Shown one piece after another: positions 44,461 to 53,514 of a stretch of 64,000 nucleotides of DNA. The position numbers and the translations under genes were made by a program. The stretch is from Chryseobacterium cucumeris (lineage in GTDB: Bacteria; Bacteroidota; Bacteroidia; Flavobacteriales; Weeksellaceae), in NCBI RefSeq assembly GCF_001593385.1, contig NZ_LUVZ01000045.1, positions 124,001 to 188,000 of the forward strand. Direction: 5' to 3'. Below the pieces are notes generated by a model, which searched no databases, was not told the DNA's origin, and saw nothing but the letters and a program-made list of their open reading frames with translations. Numbering within the stretch: the stretch's first letter is position 1; each line of letters begins with the position of its first letter.

Positions 44461-45138
44461 CTATTCATTAGCTCCGAAACTTTCAAAATAGAAATCGGTA
44501 AGATTGGAAACAATTTCATCCGGACTTCCGTTCCAATAATATATTTTGTCTCCTACTTTCATTTCGTAAAGATTAAAACTCTGATCAGCTGTTACTGTTT
44601 TATCAGCATTCTTGAAATCCTGAGCTGCTTGAACCAGATATTTTTTCAGTTCTTCTGCTTTTATTTTACTCAGATCGCCTTTTGGTCCGGAAGTTAATTT
44701 CGAGGGAACCAGAAAGCTTACGGAATAACTTATTTCTGCAATTTTTTCGTCCTTAACATATTCATTCGGGACAACTTTTACATTTTTAACAGTCAGTTTT
44801 CCTGTTTTAAAATTCCCAAACATCGCGATAAAATACTCTTCCGCCTCTTTTTTGCATGTTGAAGCCGTAGCTTTTGGGAAAGCAGCCAGAAAATTCTCAA
44901 CGCTGCCATTTATCATTTCTTTTGAAGTTTCCTTAAAATCTACCTGATACGCATTCTGACCTTCTACAGTAGGTCTTAGATAATCGTTAAGTTTGTTCAA
45001 AGCTGTTTCATCATTATTCACAAAAGTTCCGAAAAAGAGTTCAAAGGCTTCTTTGGGTTTCTTCACTTCTGTCTGAGCCATCAGCTGCTGTCCCATCACG
45101 GAAAGCAATAGCAGGAAAATAATTTTGTAGTTTTTCAT
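44461..45138 (-). CDS. Hypothetical exported protein
   Basis: The 225-residue protein starts with a signal peptide (MKNYKIIFLLLLSVMGQQLMAQ) and has a mature part rich in Lys, Asp and Asn, without known motifs. The region NDETALNKLNDYLRPTVEG resembles NTF2-like or SnoaL-like helices, but this is weak. It is probably periplasmic. It is flanked by terminators, so expressed alone. Confidence 0.75.
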   Translation of the reverse strand: MKNYKIIFLLLLSVMGQQLMAQTEVKKPKEAFELFFGTFVNNDETALNKLNDYLRPTVEGQNAYQVDFKETSKEMINGSVENFLAAFPKATASTCKKEAEEYFIAMFGNFKTGKLTVKNVKVVPNEYVKDEKIAEISYSVSFLVPSKLTSGPKGDLSKIKAEELKKYLVQAAQDFKNADKTVTADQSFNLYEMKVGDKIYYWNGSPDEIVSNLTDFYFESFGANE

Positions 45139-45166
45139 AGTTTAAATTGTATTTAGTATGTAAAAA

Positions 45167-45188
45167 AGCCTCTGAAAAATCAGAGGCT
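45167..45188 (-). terminator. Intrinsic terminator after prfA
   Basis: AGCCTCTGA-AAAA-TCAGAGGCT; on the minus strand followed by TTTTTTA. Confidence 0.85.
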
Positions 45189-45210
45189 GTGTTTTATTTT
45201 ATTTCGATTT

Positions 45211-46296
45211 TTAGTAATTTTCTTCTTCCCCTTTCATCTTTTCTGCATTTTCTGCCATGATTACGGCATCAATCATTTCAGAAATATCGCCATTCATGTA
45301 AGCATCAAGGTTGTACATAGACTTGTTGATTCTATGGTCTGTAACTCTACCTTGCGGATAATTGTACGTTTTAATTTTTGCAGAACGGTCACCGGTAGAA
45401 ACCATGGATTTACGCTGTGCTGCAATATCTCCCTGTACTTTCTGTAATTCGATATCGTATAATTTTGTTCTCAGCATTTCCATCGCCAGCTCACGGTTAG
45501 CCAGCTGAGAACGAGCCTGCTGACAAACCACAACAAGTCCTGAAGGCTTGTGGGTAAGCTGAACTTTCGTTTCAACCTTGTTTACATTCTGACCTCCAGC
45601 ACCTCCTGAACGGGAAGTCTGCATTTCAATATCTGCAGGATTCAGTTCAAAATCTACTTCTTCAGCTTCCGGAAGAACTGCAACCGTAATGGCAGAAGTG
45701 TGTACTCTTCCCTGAGATTCTGTCTCAGGTACACGTTGTACACGATGAACTCCGGATTCAAACTTCATGATTCCGTAAACACCTTCTCCTTCCACTTTCA
45801 TGATCAATTCCTTGTATCCTTTCGCTGCTTCGTTAGAATCTGTAACTTCATGTCTCCATCCTTTTGTTTTGAAATACATGGTATACATTCTGTAGATATC
45901 TTCCACAAAAATAGCGGCTTCATCACCTCCGGTTCCGGCACGTAGTTCCACGATAACGTTTTTGTCATCTGCAGGATCTTTAGGAATCAGCAATACTTTC
46001 AGCTCTTCTTCCAATCCGGGAAGTTTAGCCTGAGCTTCCAGTTTTTCTTCTTTAGCCAGATCTACCAGATCTCTGTCTGAACCATCTGCAATGATTTCTT
46101 CAGATTCTGCGATACTATCCAGAGCCCCTTTGTACTGATCGTAAACTCTTACAATTTTTCCCAAATCACTATATTCTTTGTTCAAAGAAGAATATCTTTT
46201 TTGGTCTGAAATGACATCAGGCTGTATAATAAGGTCTGCAACCTCATTATATCTTTGTTTTATAGCTTCTAATTTTGGAATTAATGATTTAGACAT
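45211..46296 (-). CDS. prfA: Peptide chain release factor 1
   Basis: RF1 reads UAA and UAG and releases the peptide from the ribosome. The 361-residue length is normal. The GGQ motif is in SGGAGGQNVNKVETKVQLTH and the codon-recognition domain precedes it, with HRVQRVPETESQGRVHTSA. A TATCTTTG promoter box lies 20 bp upstream. Confidence 0.97.
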   Translation of the reverse strand: MSKSLIPKLEAIKQRYNEVADLIIQPDVISDQKRYSSLNKEYSDLGKIVRVYDQYKGALDSIAESEEIIADGSDRDLVDLAKEEKLEAQAKLPGLEEELKVLLIPKDPADDKNVIVELRAGTGGDEAAIFVEDIYRMYTMYFKTKGWRHEVTDSNEAAKGYKELIMKVEGEGVYGIMKFESGVHRVQRVPETESQGRVHTSAITVAVLPEAEEVDFELNPADIEMQTSRSGGAGGQNVNKVETKVQLTHKPSGLVVVCQQARSQLANRELAMEMLRTKLYDIELQKVQGDIAAQRKSMVSTGDRSAKIKTYNYPQGRVTDHRINKSMYNLDAYMNGDISEMIDAVIMAENAEKMKGEEENY

Positions 46297-46315
46297 TGTA
46301 GAAATTTTGTGGGTG

Positions 46316-46323
46316 CAAAGATA
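46316..46323 (-). promoter_or_regulatory. TAnnTTTG promoter box for prfA
   Basis: The minus strand reads TATCTTTG; the implied leader is about 12 nt. Confidence 0.6.
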
Positions 46324-46450
46324 AGGATTATTAATTCAAAATTAAAATTCCAAATCATCATAAATTTTTGAGAGCATTAGGGATAAAGGATGCAAAACCA
46401 CAAAAAGGTAGATTTGCCAATCTGTTTATTCCCTTTCTGAATCATCAAAA

Positions 46451-47755
46451 CTAAGTTTGATATCCTTTAGAAAGTCTTCTGTCTATCAGATATAAAATAA
46501 TTCCTACAGCGATAATTCCCAATCCTATCAAGCTTTCCTTAGGATTATGAATGAATGTAAAATAGAGGATATAGATACTGAACAAAAGAAAAACTGCCGG
46601 AAAAATATGGAAAGCATTCGACTTAAAGATTTTTCTGTCTTTTTTCTTCAGAAAGAAAACCGTCGAAATCGCAAGACTGGCAAAAAGCTGTAGTATAAAA
46701 GCTGTATAAACAAAAATTTCTTTAAAGCTTCCCGTTAAAATAATAATAGCAGCAATCACAGCATGGGCAAAGATAGCTCTTACCGGAATTCCTTTTGCAT
46801 TTCCAGATGACAATGGTTTCCAGATGTGGGTATGTTTTGCAAAAGCCTGTGTCAGTCTTGAGCCAACCCACAAGTATCCGCTTATGGTTGCAATCAGCTG
46901 CAGGGCTATAAAAATATTAACAATTTTTCCAAAAGCCGGACCCAACATATTGACTGCTGCTTCGCCCATCACATCTTCTTTTCCTGCCAGCTGATTTACA
47001 GGAGCGTGTTTCAGCATAATATAATTCACCAGAATATAGCTTACCGTCACAAAAACAGTTCCTATAATCAATGATTTAGGAAGGTTTTTCTGTACATCCT
47101 TTATTTCTCCCGCAATATAGGAAGCTGAATTCCAGCCTGTGTATGAATAGGTCACAAATACCAGAGAGGTTGCAAAGGCAGGAAGCATGATCTCATTCTG
47201 CCAGCTGTCACTGAAATTAAGGCTGTTGCCGATCTGGGGTGAATTTGAAATTCCTACTCCAAGAATAACCAGTACAATAATAAAAGCGATTTTAATGAAT
47301 GTAAAAAAGTTGTGAAACCTGCTGGATGTTTTCAGGCTGAATGATAATGCAATTGCCACCAGGAATATCGCGGCTATGGCAAATCCGTTTCCGAAGCTAT
47401 AATCAAATACAGAAAGGTATTTTGACATAGCCAAAGCAGCCAGCGCTACGGGAGAGGAAAATCCTATGATGAGCGAAATCCAGCTTATGAGATATCCGAA
47501 AATCGGATGATAGGTTTCTTTAAGATAAATAAAATCGCCTCCGTTTCCTTTAAAATGGGAGCCCAATTCTGCGTAGCAAAAAGCTCCGAACAATGCGAGA
47601 ACTCCTCCGATGCTCCATAGCAGGAAAATACTGTAGGTGTTGGTAATATCGGAAAGCTGAAATCCCAAGGTGGTAAAAATCCCTGTTCCGATCATATTGG
47701 AAACGACGATGGCTGCGGCTGTTTTCCAGCCAATCTGATGTGAGGAAGTACTCAT
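46451..47755 (-). CDS. APC-family amino acid permease
   Basis: The 434-residue protein has about 12 membrane helices and the APC signature near the N-terminus (SNMIGTGIFTTLGF). LLWSIGGVLALFGAFCYAELG and SYTGWNSASYIAGEIKDVQKNLPKSL follow. It is a proton- or exchange-coupled amino acid transporter of the inner membrane. It begins 7 bp after the TonB receptor stop, so both are under the SAM-I riboswitch; methionine or a related compound is the likely substrate (inference). Confidence 0.9.
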   Translation of the reverse strand: MSTSSHQIGWKTAAAIVVSNMIGTGIFTTLGFQLSDITNTYSIFLLWSIGGVLALFGAFCYAELGSHFKGNGGDFIYLKETYHPIFGYLISWISLIIGFSSPVALAALAMSKYLSVFDYSFGNGFAIAAIFLVAIALSFSLKTSSRFHNFFTFIKIAFIIVLVILGVGISNSPQIGNSLNFSDSWQNEIMLPAFATSLVFVTYSYTGWNSASYIAGEIKDVQKNLPKSLIIGTVFVTVSYILVNYIMLKHAPVNQLAGKEDVMGEAAVNMLGPAFGKIVNIFIALQLIATISGYLWVGSRLTQAFAKHTHIWKPLSSGNAKGIPVRAIFAHAVIAAIIILTGSFKEIFVYTAFILQLFASLAISTVFFLKKKDRKIFKSNAFHIFPAVFLLFSIYILYFTFIHNPKESLIGLGIIAVGIILYLIDRRLSKGYQT

Positions 47756-47762
47756 TTAATGA

Positions 47763-50195
47763 TTAAAAATTAAAATTAAGCCTTCCGAAGAAATAATTCC
47801 CCAGCGTTCCCATCTGTACAGGCGCATATTTGAATACTCCATAATATGAATTTTTATAAATCTGGCGGTCCGGAAAGACATCAAATATATTGTTGGCTCC
47901 TACTGTAAAATTGATACTTTTAGTAATATCATACCCAACGCTGATGTCTGTCACTACTTTTGGTGAGAATTCCTGCACGTCTCCAAACGGATAACCATCT
48001 CTTATTACCTTACCAAAATAGGTATTTCTTACGAGAAAACTGAATTTTCCTATTCCATAATTTAATCCTAATGAAGCTTTTGTTTTTGGAGACAGGGTTT
48101 CAATGATATTGATCTGATCGGGACCAAAAAACTGATCCTGAGGCGTTCCTAAGTTTTCAGGAAAATGAAAATCTGTGATTTTTGTTTCCGTATAGTTTCC
48201 GGCAAGATTCAAATTTAATTTTCCATTCCCAAGAATCCAGTCATAGGAAACCACTACATCTACTCCTTTCGTTTCTGTATCAATGGCATTGGCGAAGAAT
48301 CTTCCGCTTTCTACCTTAAACTGATCCAGTCTTTTATCTGTTATATTGCTGGTGATCACAACTCTATCCTTTACTTTGATCCAGTATCCATCTATAGTAA
48401 TTGTCAAGTTGTTTAAAGGTTTCAGCGTAAATCCAGCACTTGCATTGACAGAAGTTTCCTGTTTGAGTTTATCAAATCCAAGAATTTTAGCGGCTTCGCT
48501 ATCGTTGCTGAATATTCCTTTGGTAACAATCTTAGAACCCGAAGTAGAAATATCCGCATAGGAATTATTAAAATACTGTTGTTGCAATGATGGTGCTCTG
48601 AATCCTGTCCCAACAGCGGCTCTTACCGCATAGTTTTTTACAAACTCATATCGTACAGCGAGTTTTCCATTCAAGGTATTTCCGAAATCTGAATAATTTT
48701 CAAATCTGGCAGCAGCGTCAATGTTGAGTTTTTTATCCAAATCATAGGAAACATCTGCATATACTGCCGTGGAATGTCTGTCTTTCTTCAAGGCATTGTT
48801 GGGAGAGAATCCGATGAAGGATTGAGATCCGCCTGCACCAAGCACTGTTGATCCTTCAGTGGCTACATTTCCATTGATGTCATATTGGGTATAGGATGCT
48901 TCGTCACCCGCTTTAATCTGGTATTGTTCAAATCTGAATTCTCCCCCAAATGCGATATTGAAACGGTTTATATTTTTAGAAACATCAAGATTAATGGTAT
49001 TCTGCAGAAAACTATGGGCGCCTGCATAAAAACTTGTGGGTGATTTTGCACCCAGAGAAGCATTATTCGTATTGTTTACATTATAATTGAAAGTATTGCT
49101 TCCAAAGGTGTTACTAAGGTCAAATAGCCAGTCGTTAACATTATATTTCGCACCTACAGCATAAGAAACGTCATATACCTGAGAGGCCAGAGTAGCCTGA
49201 AATCCGTTCGGATAAATGGATGAAACTACATTAGACTTTTCGCTCGGCAGTCTTCTGAAACCAAACCCTTCTCCTTCTTTAATACTGAAACCTCCGAAAG
49301 AATAGAGTTTAAAATGATCATTAAAAGGATATTCTGAGTTGAAAAACAGCTGTCCCTGTCTGATCTGGGCATCTCCGATCTGAAAATTAAAATCATCACG
49401 TGTTAATCCTCTTTTTGCAATTTCTGCATCATCTGCAGCTCTGGCAGCTTTTACGGCTTCAGCATCACCAGCAAATTCATAGGCAAAATTATCCCCGAAA
49501 ATATCCAGGTCGTGATTTTGCGTTCTAGTGGTTTTTCCTCTGTGACTTAGCTGTAATGAAAGATTAATATAGCCTTCTTTCTTTCCTAATGAGGTTCCAT
49601 AGTTAACTCCTGCCTGGTAAGTATCACCATCATTTCTTCCGGTTAATCCATAGGTAAGGCTTGCTGAAGCTCCTGTATTTTTCTTAAGAATTATGTTGAT
49701 CACTCCTGCAATGGCATCAGAACCATATTGCGCAGCTGCTCCGTCTCTTAATACTTCTATTCTATCAATTGCAATTACGGGAATGGTACTCAAATCTGTT
49801 CCTACAGAACCATTTCCCACGGTATTCTGATAATTTACCAAAGAAGTAGAATGTCTTCTCTTTCCGTTAAGTAACACCAAAACCTGATCGGGTCCCATAC
49901 CTCTTAAAGTAACAGGGTCAATATGTTCGGTACCATCAGAAGCAGACTGTCTCACTGCATTAAACGATGGAATCACATAATTCAGGAGATCCTGAGCAGT
50001 CATTTGGGGAGAACTTCTCTGGATTTTGTCGATATTAATTACATCTACAGGAACCGGTGTCTCCAGCTTTGTTCTTTTGACATTACGGTTTCCGACGATG
50101 ATGATATCTTCGATCTGATTTCCTTTTTCCTCACTTTCCTGAGCCGCGACCAGAATTGCTCCAAGCAATAATACAGCTGTGCTTAATTTTTTCAT
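47763..50195 (-). CDS. TonB-dependent outer-membrane receptor, SAM-riboswitch regulated
   Basis: With the start at ATG 50195 (MKKLSTAVLLLGAILVAAQ signal peptide) the protein has 810 residues; a TTG 15 bp upstream is less likely. The plug domain contains LRGMGPDQVLVLLNGKRRH and IDRIEVLRDGAAAQYGSDAIAGVINI. The C-terminal barrel ends YFFGRLNFNF with a terminal Phe. There is no N-terminal carboxypeptidase-like repeat, so it is not a SusC-type receptor. A SAM-I riboswitch precedes it, which points to uptake of methionine or another sulfur compound. Confidence 0.92.
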   Translation of the reverse strand: MKKLSTAVLLLGAILVAAQESEEKGNQIEDIIIVGNRNVKRTKLETPVPVDVINIDKIQRSSPQMTAQDLLNYVIPSFNAVRQSASDGTEHIDPVTLRGMGPDQVLVLLNGKRRHSTSLVNYQNTVGNGSVGTDLSTIPVIAIDRIEVLRDGAAAQYGSDAIAGVINIILKKNTGASASLTYGLTGRNDGDTYQAGVNYGTSLGKKEGYINLSLQLSHRGKTTRTQNHDLDIFGDNFAYEFAGDAEAVKAARAADDAEIAKRGLTRDDFNFQIGDAQIRQGQLFFNSEYPFNDHFKLYSFGGFSIKEGEGFGFRRLPSEKSNVVSSIYPNGFQATLASQVYDVSYAVGAKYNVNDWLFDLSNTFGSNTFNYNVNNTNNASLGAKSPTSFYAGAHSFLQNTINLDVSKNINRFNIAFGGEFRFEQYQIKAGDEASYTQYDINGNVATEGSTVLGAGGSQSFIGFSPNNALKKDRHSTAVYADVSYDLDKKLNIDAAARFENYSDFGNTLNGKLAVRYEFVKNYAVRAAVGTGFRAPSLQQQYFNNSYADISTSGSKIVTKGIFSNDSEAAKILGFDKLKQETSVNASAGFTLKPLNNLTITIDGYWIKVKDRVVITSNITDKRLDQFKVESGRFFANAIDTETKGVDVVVSYDWILGNGKLNLNLAGNYTETKITDFHFPENLGTPQDQFFGPDQINIIETLSPKTKASLGLNYGIGKFSFLVRNTYFGKVIRDGYPFGDVQEFSPKVVTDISVGYDITKSINFTVGANNIFDVFPDRQIYKNSYYGVFKYAPVQMGTLGNYFFGRLNFNF

Positions 50196-50290
50196 TTTTA
50201 TTCTTGCCAATTAATAATACGAATCTGACGGATCTTTCCGCAGATACACAAGACTTCAAGAAATGGAATTTATATAGAATATTGACTTCA

Positions 50291-50393
50291 CTTATCTCCC
50301 CCAAAGGGTTGGAATTAGCACCTTTACACTTCTGGAACCGTGTAGGTTGCTAAGGTTTCACCGGGCCAAATCCCTCCACCTTTCTTGATAAAT
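50291..50393 (-). ncRNA. SAM-I riboswitch (S-box)
   Basis: On the minus strand the sequence matches the S-box core: TATCAAGAAAGGTGGAGGGA, TTTGGCCCGGTGAAACC, TTAGCAACC, then AAGGTGCTAATTCC and the closing GATAAG. P1 forms from TTATC / GATAA. The RNA binds S-adenosylmethionine and usually turns expression off when SAM is plentiful. No strong terminator lies between it and the receptor gene start (about 95 nt), so control may act on translation. Confidence 0.93.
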
Positions 50394-50399
50394 CTACTG

Positions 50400-50430
50400 C
50401 AAAAGTAGACTATTTTTTTGAACTTACAAA
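50400..50430 (-). promoter_or_regulatory. TTTG-N19-TACTTTTG promoter for the riboswitch transcript
   Basis: The minus strand has TTTG (50430-50427), 19 nt, then TACTTTTG (50407-50400), fitting the Bacteroidota sigma consensus at both boxes. Transcription would begin close to the riboswitch P1 helix. Confidence 0.8.
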
Positions 50431-50465
50431 AAAAGGCAAATCTGCTGATCCGCAAATTTGCCTTT
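50423..50465 (-). terminator. Intrinsic terminator after the amylase gene
   Basis: AAAGGCAAAT / ATTTGCCTTT with an extended inner stem; TTTTTTTT follows on the minus strand. The T run overlaps the -33 box of the riboswitch promoter. Confidence 0.85.
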
Positions 50466-50483
50466 ATTATTTTATAATTTATT

Positions 50484-53321
50484 TTATTCAATAATCATCT
50501 TTTGAATGGCTATTCCTGTATCTGATTTCAACTGCACAAGATAAGTGCCTGCTGGATAATCAACCTTCGCATCGTAAGTTCCGCTCTCTTTATCCAGTTT
50601 GAAAGTATCCAGTTTTTTACCGGTCATATCAAAAATTGAAATTTCACCTTTTTTTGCTTTATTGAAAACGAGGTGAGCGATTCCGTTGCGAACCGGATTA
50701 TCCGCAATCTGAAGAGATAATTTGTTGACCGCATTGGCATCTACAGTAGACAACGCACCTGCATAATTTCCAAAGATTCTGAATTCTCCGGGCTGTAAAG
50801 TGATCGGAGCCGTTGTGGAAACTATATTTGAAATACTGTTATCCATTAAATTCTGCCATTGACCAGTGTAAGGGAAATAAGGCACTACATTCTGTGCGGA
50901 AGTCGTGTAATTGGCCAATACGACAACATTCTTTATTCCTGTTGTAATAGCTGCATCATACACATAAATTCTTGTGATAAGACCAGTAGGATCATTCGTA
51001 AGGTTATTGGATTCTATACTGTAAGTTTTAGATTTAAAAACCTGATGACTGTTTCTGATGTTGATGATTTTAGCCCACGTATCATACACTGCTTTTCGGT
51101 TCGCATTGGTATCATACCCTAAAGTGAATGCTACAGGTTTTTCATCGGTTCTACATCCGCTGTCGATGGTACCATTCGCACATCTGTTGATGCTGAATTC
51201 ATAACCTAATTCTCCAAACTGCCAGATCATTTTCGGACCAGGGATAGTAAAGAACGTGGCCCCGAAAGTTTTCATTCTTTCAAGAGCGGTATTCAGGTCT
51301 TTCACATTGTAACCTCCGTTTATAGCACCATAGGCAAGGTTTTTAAACATCAGCCTCTCTTCATCATGGCTTTCTCCATAACCTACGGCACTCATATTGG
51401 TGAAGCCGTGAAGACTGTGATTCATACGGTCGTAGTTGCTGTTTTCCTGATAGCCCATCGTATTCTGATTGTAAGGATCTGTCTGTTTATTCCAAAGCAT
51501 AATGCCTTTTCCTTCTGCTATTCTGTAATTTGCCCATTGCTGTTCTTCTGCATCAGTTCCCAGGTGTTCGAAGATCATATAAGAATTGGGATCAATGGCC
51601 CATTGTTTATCAGCATAATTTTTCATGATATCCACTCTGTCCTGCTGGTAGGCATTGGTACAGGCTTCATCATTTCCAGAACAGCTTTGCGTAAATCCTT
51701 TGGTTAAATCCCAACGGAATCCGTCTATGTGATATTCCGTAAGCCATTGCTGAAGACATCTTTCAACGTAATATTGCGTTGAAAGACTTGTATGGTTAAA
51801 ATCATTGAAGACATTGTATGAATGTTTCGGTACCTGGTTAAAGTAAGGATTGTTCGGTGCAACATCACCATAGCCGTCACCATCAGGATCAATATTCCAA
51901 AGTCTAACTAAAGGAGAACGTCCTGTAGCATGATTAAACGCTACATCCAGAATGACTGCAATTCCGTTCTGATGACATAAATCTACAAATTCTTTGAATT
52001 TTTCCGGAGTTCCATAGGCTTTGTCTAATGCATAATGGAAAGAAGTATTGTATCCCCAGGAAAGATTTCCGTCAAATTCCATGATGGGAAGCAGTTCTAT
52101 AGCATTGATCTTTAAATTCTTTAAATACGAGATTTTATCAATCAATGACTGCCAGTTTTTTTCTTGAGTAAAGTCTCTCAATAATAATTCATAGACTATA
52201 AGATCCTGTTTCGCAGGTCTTTGAAAATTGGCAACCTGCCAATTATAAGCGGTCTGGCCTGTTTTAAATGTTGACACTTCAAAACCCTGCCCGGCAGGAA
52301 ATGCTGGTAAGTTCGGGTAGGTAGAAGCCGAAATCCACGGGTCATCGTAAGAAGATAAAATTTGTGGGGAATAAGGGTCTGCTACTTTTCTCAAATCATT
52401 TGTTCTGTATTGGAAGGTATAAAGTTGCTGAGGAGTGATTCCATTGAGTTCAATCCAGTACAGATCGGGATTTGTGGTGTCTTTTTTCATTAAATAGGTA
52501 TCATTCACCGTCCAGTTATTGAAGCTTCCTATGACGTGTACAAAATTTTTTCCCGGAGCATATAAAGCCAATCCCACCTTGGTTGGATCTGTCGGATGAT
52601 AATTGATTCCCTGTCTGATCCAGTTGGGTATTGCCTGGGAAACAACATTTCTCGGAACCTGTACAATGAATGCTGCCGTTTTGGAATTGGTTCCCTGTGT
52701 CGCCACAAGTTCCATATTTGCATCCTGAGTAACCGTATAACTGTAAGAATAAGATTGTGAAGGCGTTGTTGTTGAATTGACAACAGTTCCGTTAGCTTTT
52801 AACTGAAATGTAACATTGGTACTTGCCGTCGCCGTAATAGTAATGGAATTTCCCGTAGGAACTGAAGTGAGGCTGTTCACTAATGGATTTGTAAGCGTCA
52901 AGTTTAAAGTACCTACGTTTACAAAAATATCTGGTGAAGTCTGATGCGATCCCGTCTTATCCTTTAATAAAAACCCAAATCTTCCGATTCCTGTTCTTCC
53001 ATAAAAAGAAGTTGGTGTAAAAGTGAGTGAATAACTATCTGTAGCAGCATTATAATTCAGCTTATTCAGATCATTGGAATTGTTCCAGCTGCCATTGGTA
53101 GGGCAATCCTGACTATTCTGATAATTGGTATCAAACGACCAGGTCCACATATAAATGGCATTATTGGAAACTCCCCAGGCAGACTCGTCAATCTGATCAC
53201 CTGGAACTGTAAGCGTAATGGCATCTGTTTCATTGAATGGATTGGGAGAAATTGTATAATTGATCTGACCTAAAACACCTATTGTAATCAGCAGAAAAAC
53301 AACGGAATAAAATTTTCTCAT
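50484..53321 (-). CDS. Secreted GH13 alpha-amylase-family enzyme with T9SS sorting domain
   Basis: The 945-residue protein has a signal peptide (about 1-19), an N-terminal beta domain, a CBM48-like region (VIGSFNNWTVNDTYLM, about 265-325), and a GH13 barrel with nucleophile Asp538 (GFRWDLTKG), acid Glu585 (MIFEHLGTD) and Asp653 (GESHDEER). A C-terminal T9SS type A sorting domain (about 870-945: ISIFDMTGKKLDTFKLDKE, PAGTYLVQL) follows. It should be exported through the Por system and act on starch or glycogen outside the cell. Exact specificity (amylase, pullulanase) is not clear. Confidence 0.93.
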   Translation of the reverse strand: MRKFYSVVFLLITIGVLGQINYTISPNPFNETDAITLTVPGDQIDESAWGVSNNAIYMWTWSFDTNYQNSQDCPTNGSWNNSNDLNKLNYNAATDSYSLTFTPTSFYGRTGIGRFGFLLKDKTGSHQTSPDIFVNVGTLNLTLTNPLVNSLTSVPTGNSITITATASTNVTFQLKANGTVVNSTTTPSQSYSYSYTVTQDANMELVATQGTNSKTAAFIVQVPRNVVSQAIPNWIRQGINYHPTDPTKVGLALYAPGKNFVHVIGSFNNWTVNDTYLMKKDTTNPDLYWIELNGITPQQLYTFQYRTNDLRKVADPYSPQILSSYDDPWISASTYPNLPAFPAGQGFEVSTFKTGQTAYNWQVANFQRPAKQDLIVYELLLRDFTQEKNWQSLIDKISYLKNLKINAIELLPIMEFDGNLSWGYNTSFHYALDKAYGTPEKFKEFVDLCHQNGIAVILDVAFNHATGRSPLVRLWNIDPDGDGYGDVAPNNPYFNQVPKHSYNVFNDFNHTSLSTQYYVERCLQQWLTEYHIDGFRWDLTKGFTQSCSGNDEACTNAYQQDRVDIMKNYADKQWAIDPNSYMIFEHLGTDAEEQQWANYRIAEGKGIMLWNKQTDPYNQNTMGYQENSNYDRMNHSLHGFTNMSAVGYGESHDEERLMFKNLAYGAINGGYNVKDLNTALERMKTFGATFFTIPGPKMIWQFGELGYEFSINRCANGTIDSGCRTDEKPVAFTLGYDTNANRKAVYDTWAKIINIRNSHQVFKSKTYSIESNNLTNDPTGLITRIYVYDAAITTGIKNVVVLANYTTSAQNVVPYFPYTGQWQNLMDNSISNIVSTTAPITLQPGEFRIFGNYAGALSTVDANAVNKLSLQIADNPVRNGIAHLVFNKAKKGEISIFDMTGKKLDTFKLDKESGTYDAKVDYPAGTYLVQLKSDTGIAIQKMIIE

Positions 53322-53429
53322 ATCTTATTTTTTATCGAATATAGTGTTATTTTTTATTCATAACCATCATTTTGAATCAGTTTTCGGAAAATATTTAATT
53401 TTTTTCGGAAAAAATCGAATAAAAAAAGA

Positions 53430-53447
53430 CTCATGAAATTTCATGAG
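53430..53447 (-). terminator. Intrinsic terminator after the FISUMP gene
   Basis: CTCATGAAATTTCATGAG, an 18-bp palindrome, followed on the minus strand by CTTTTTTTTATT. Confidence 0.8.
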
Positions 53448-53514
53448 CCTTCCAATAAAAGTAATTGTAATGAACTAATTCTTTTTGGCAAAAATCTTCG
53501 GTATTGAATTTCGC

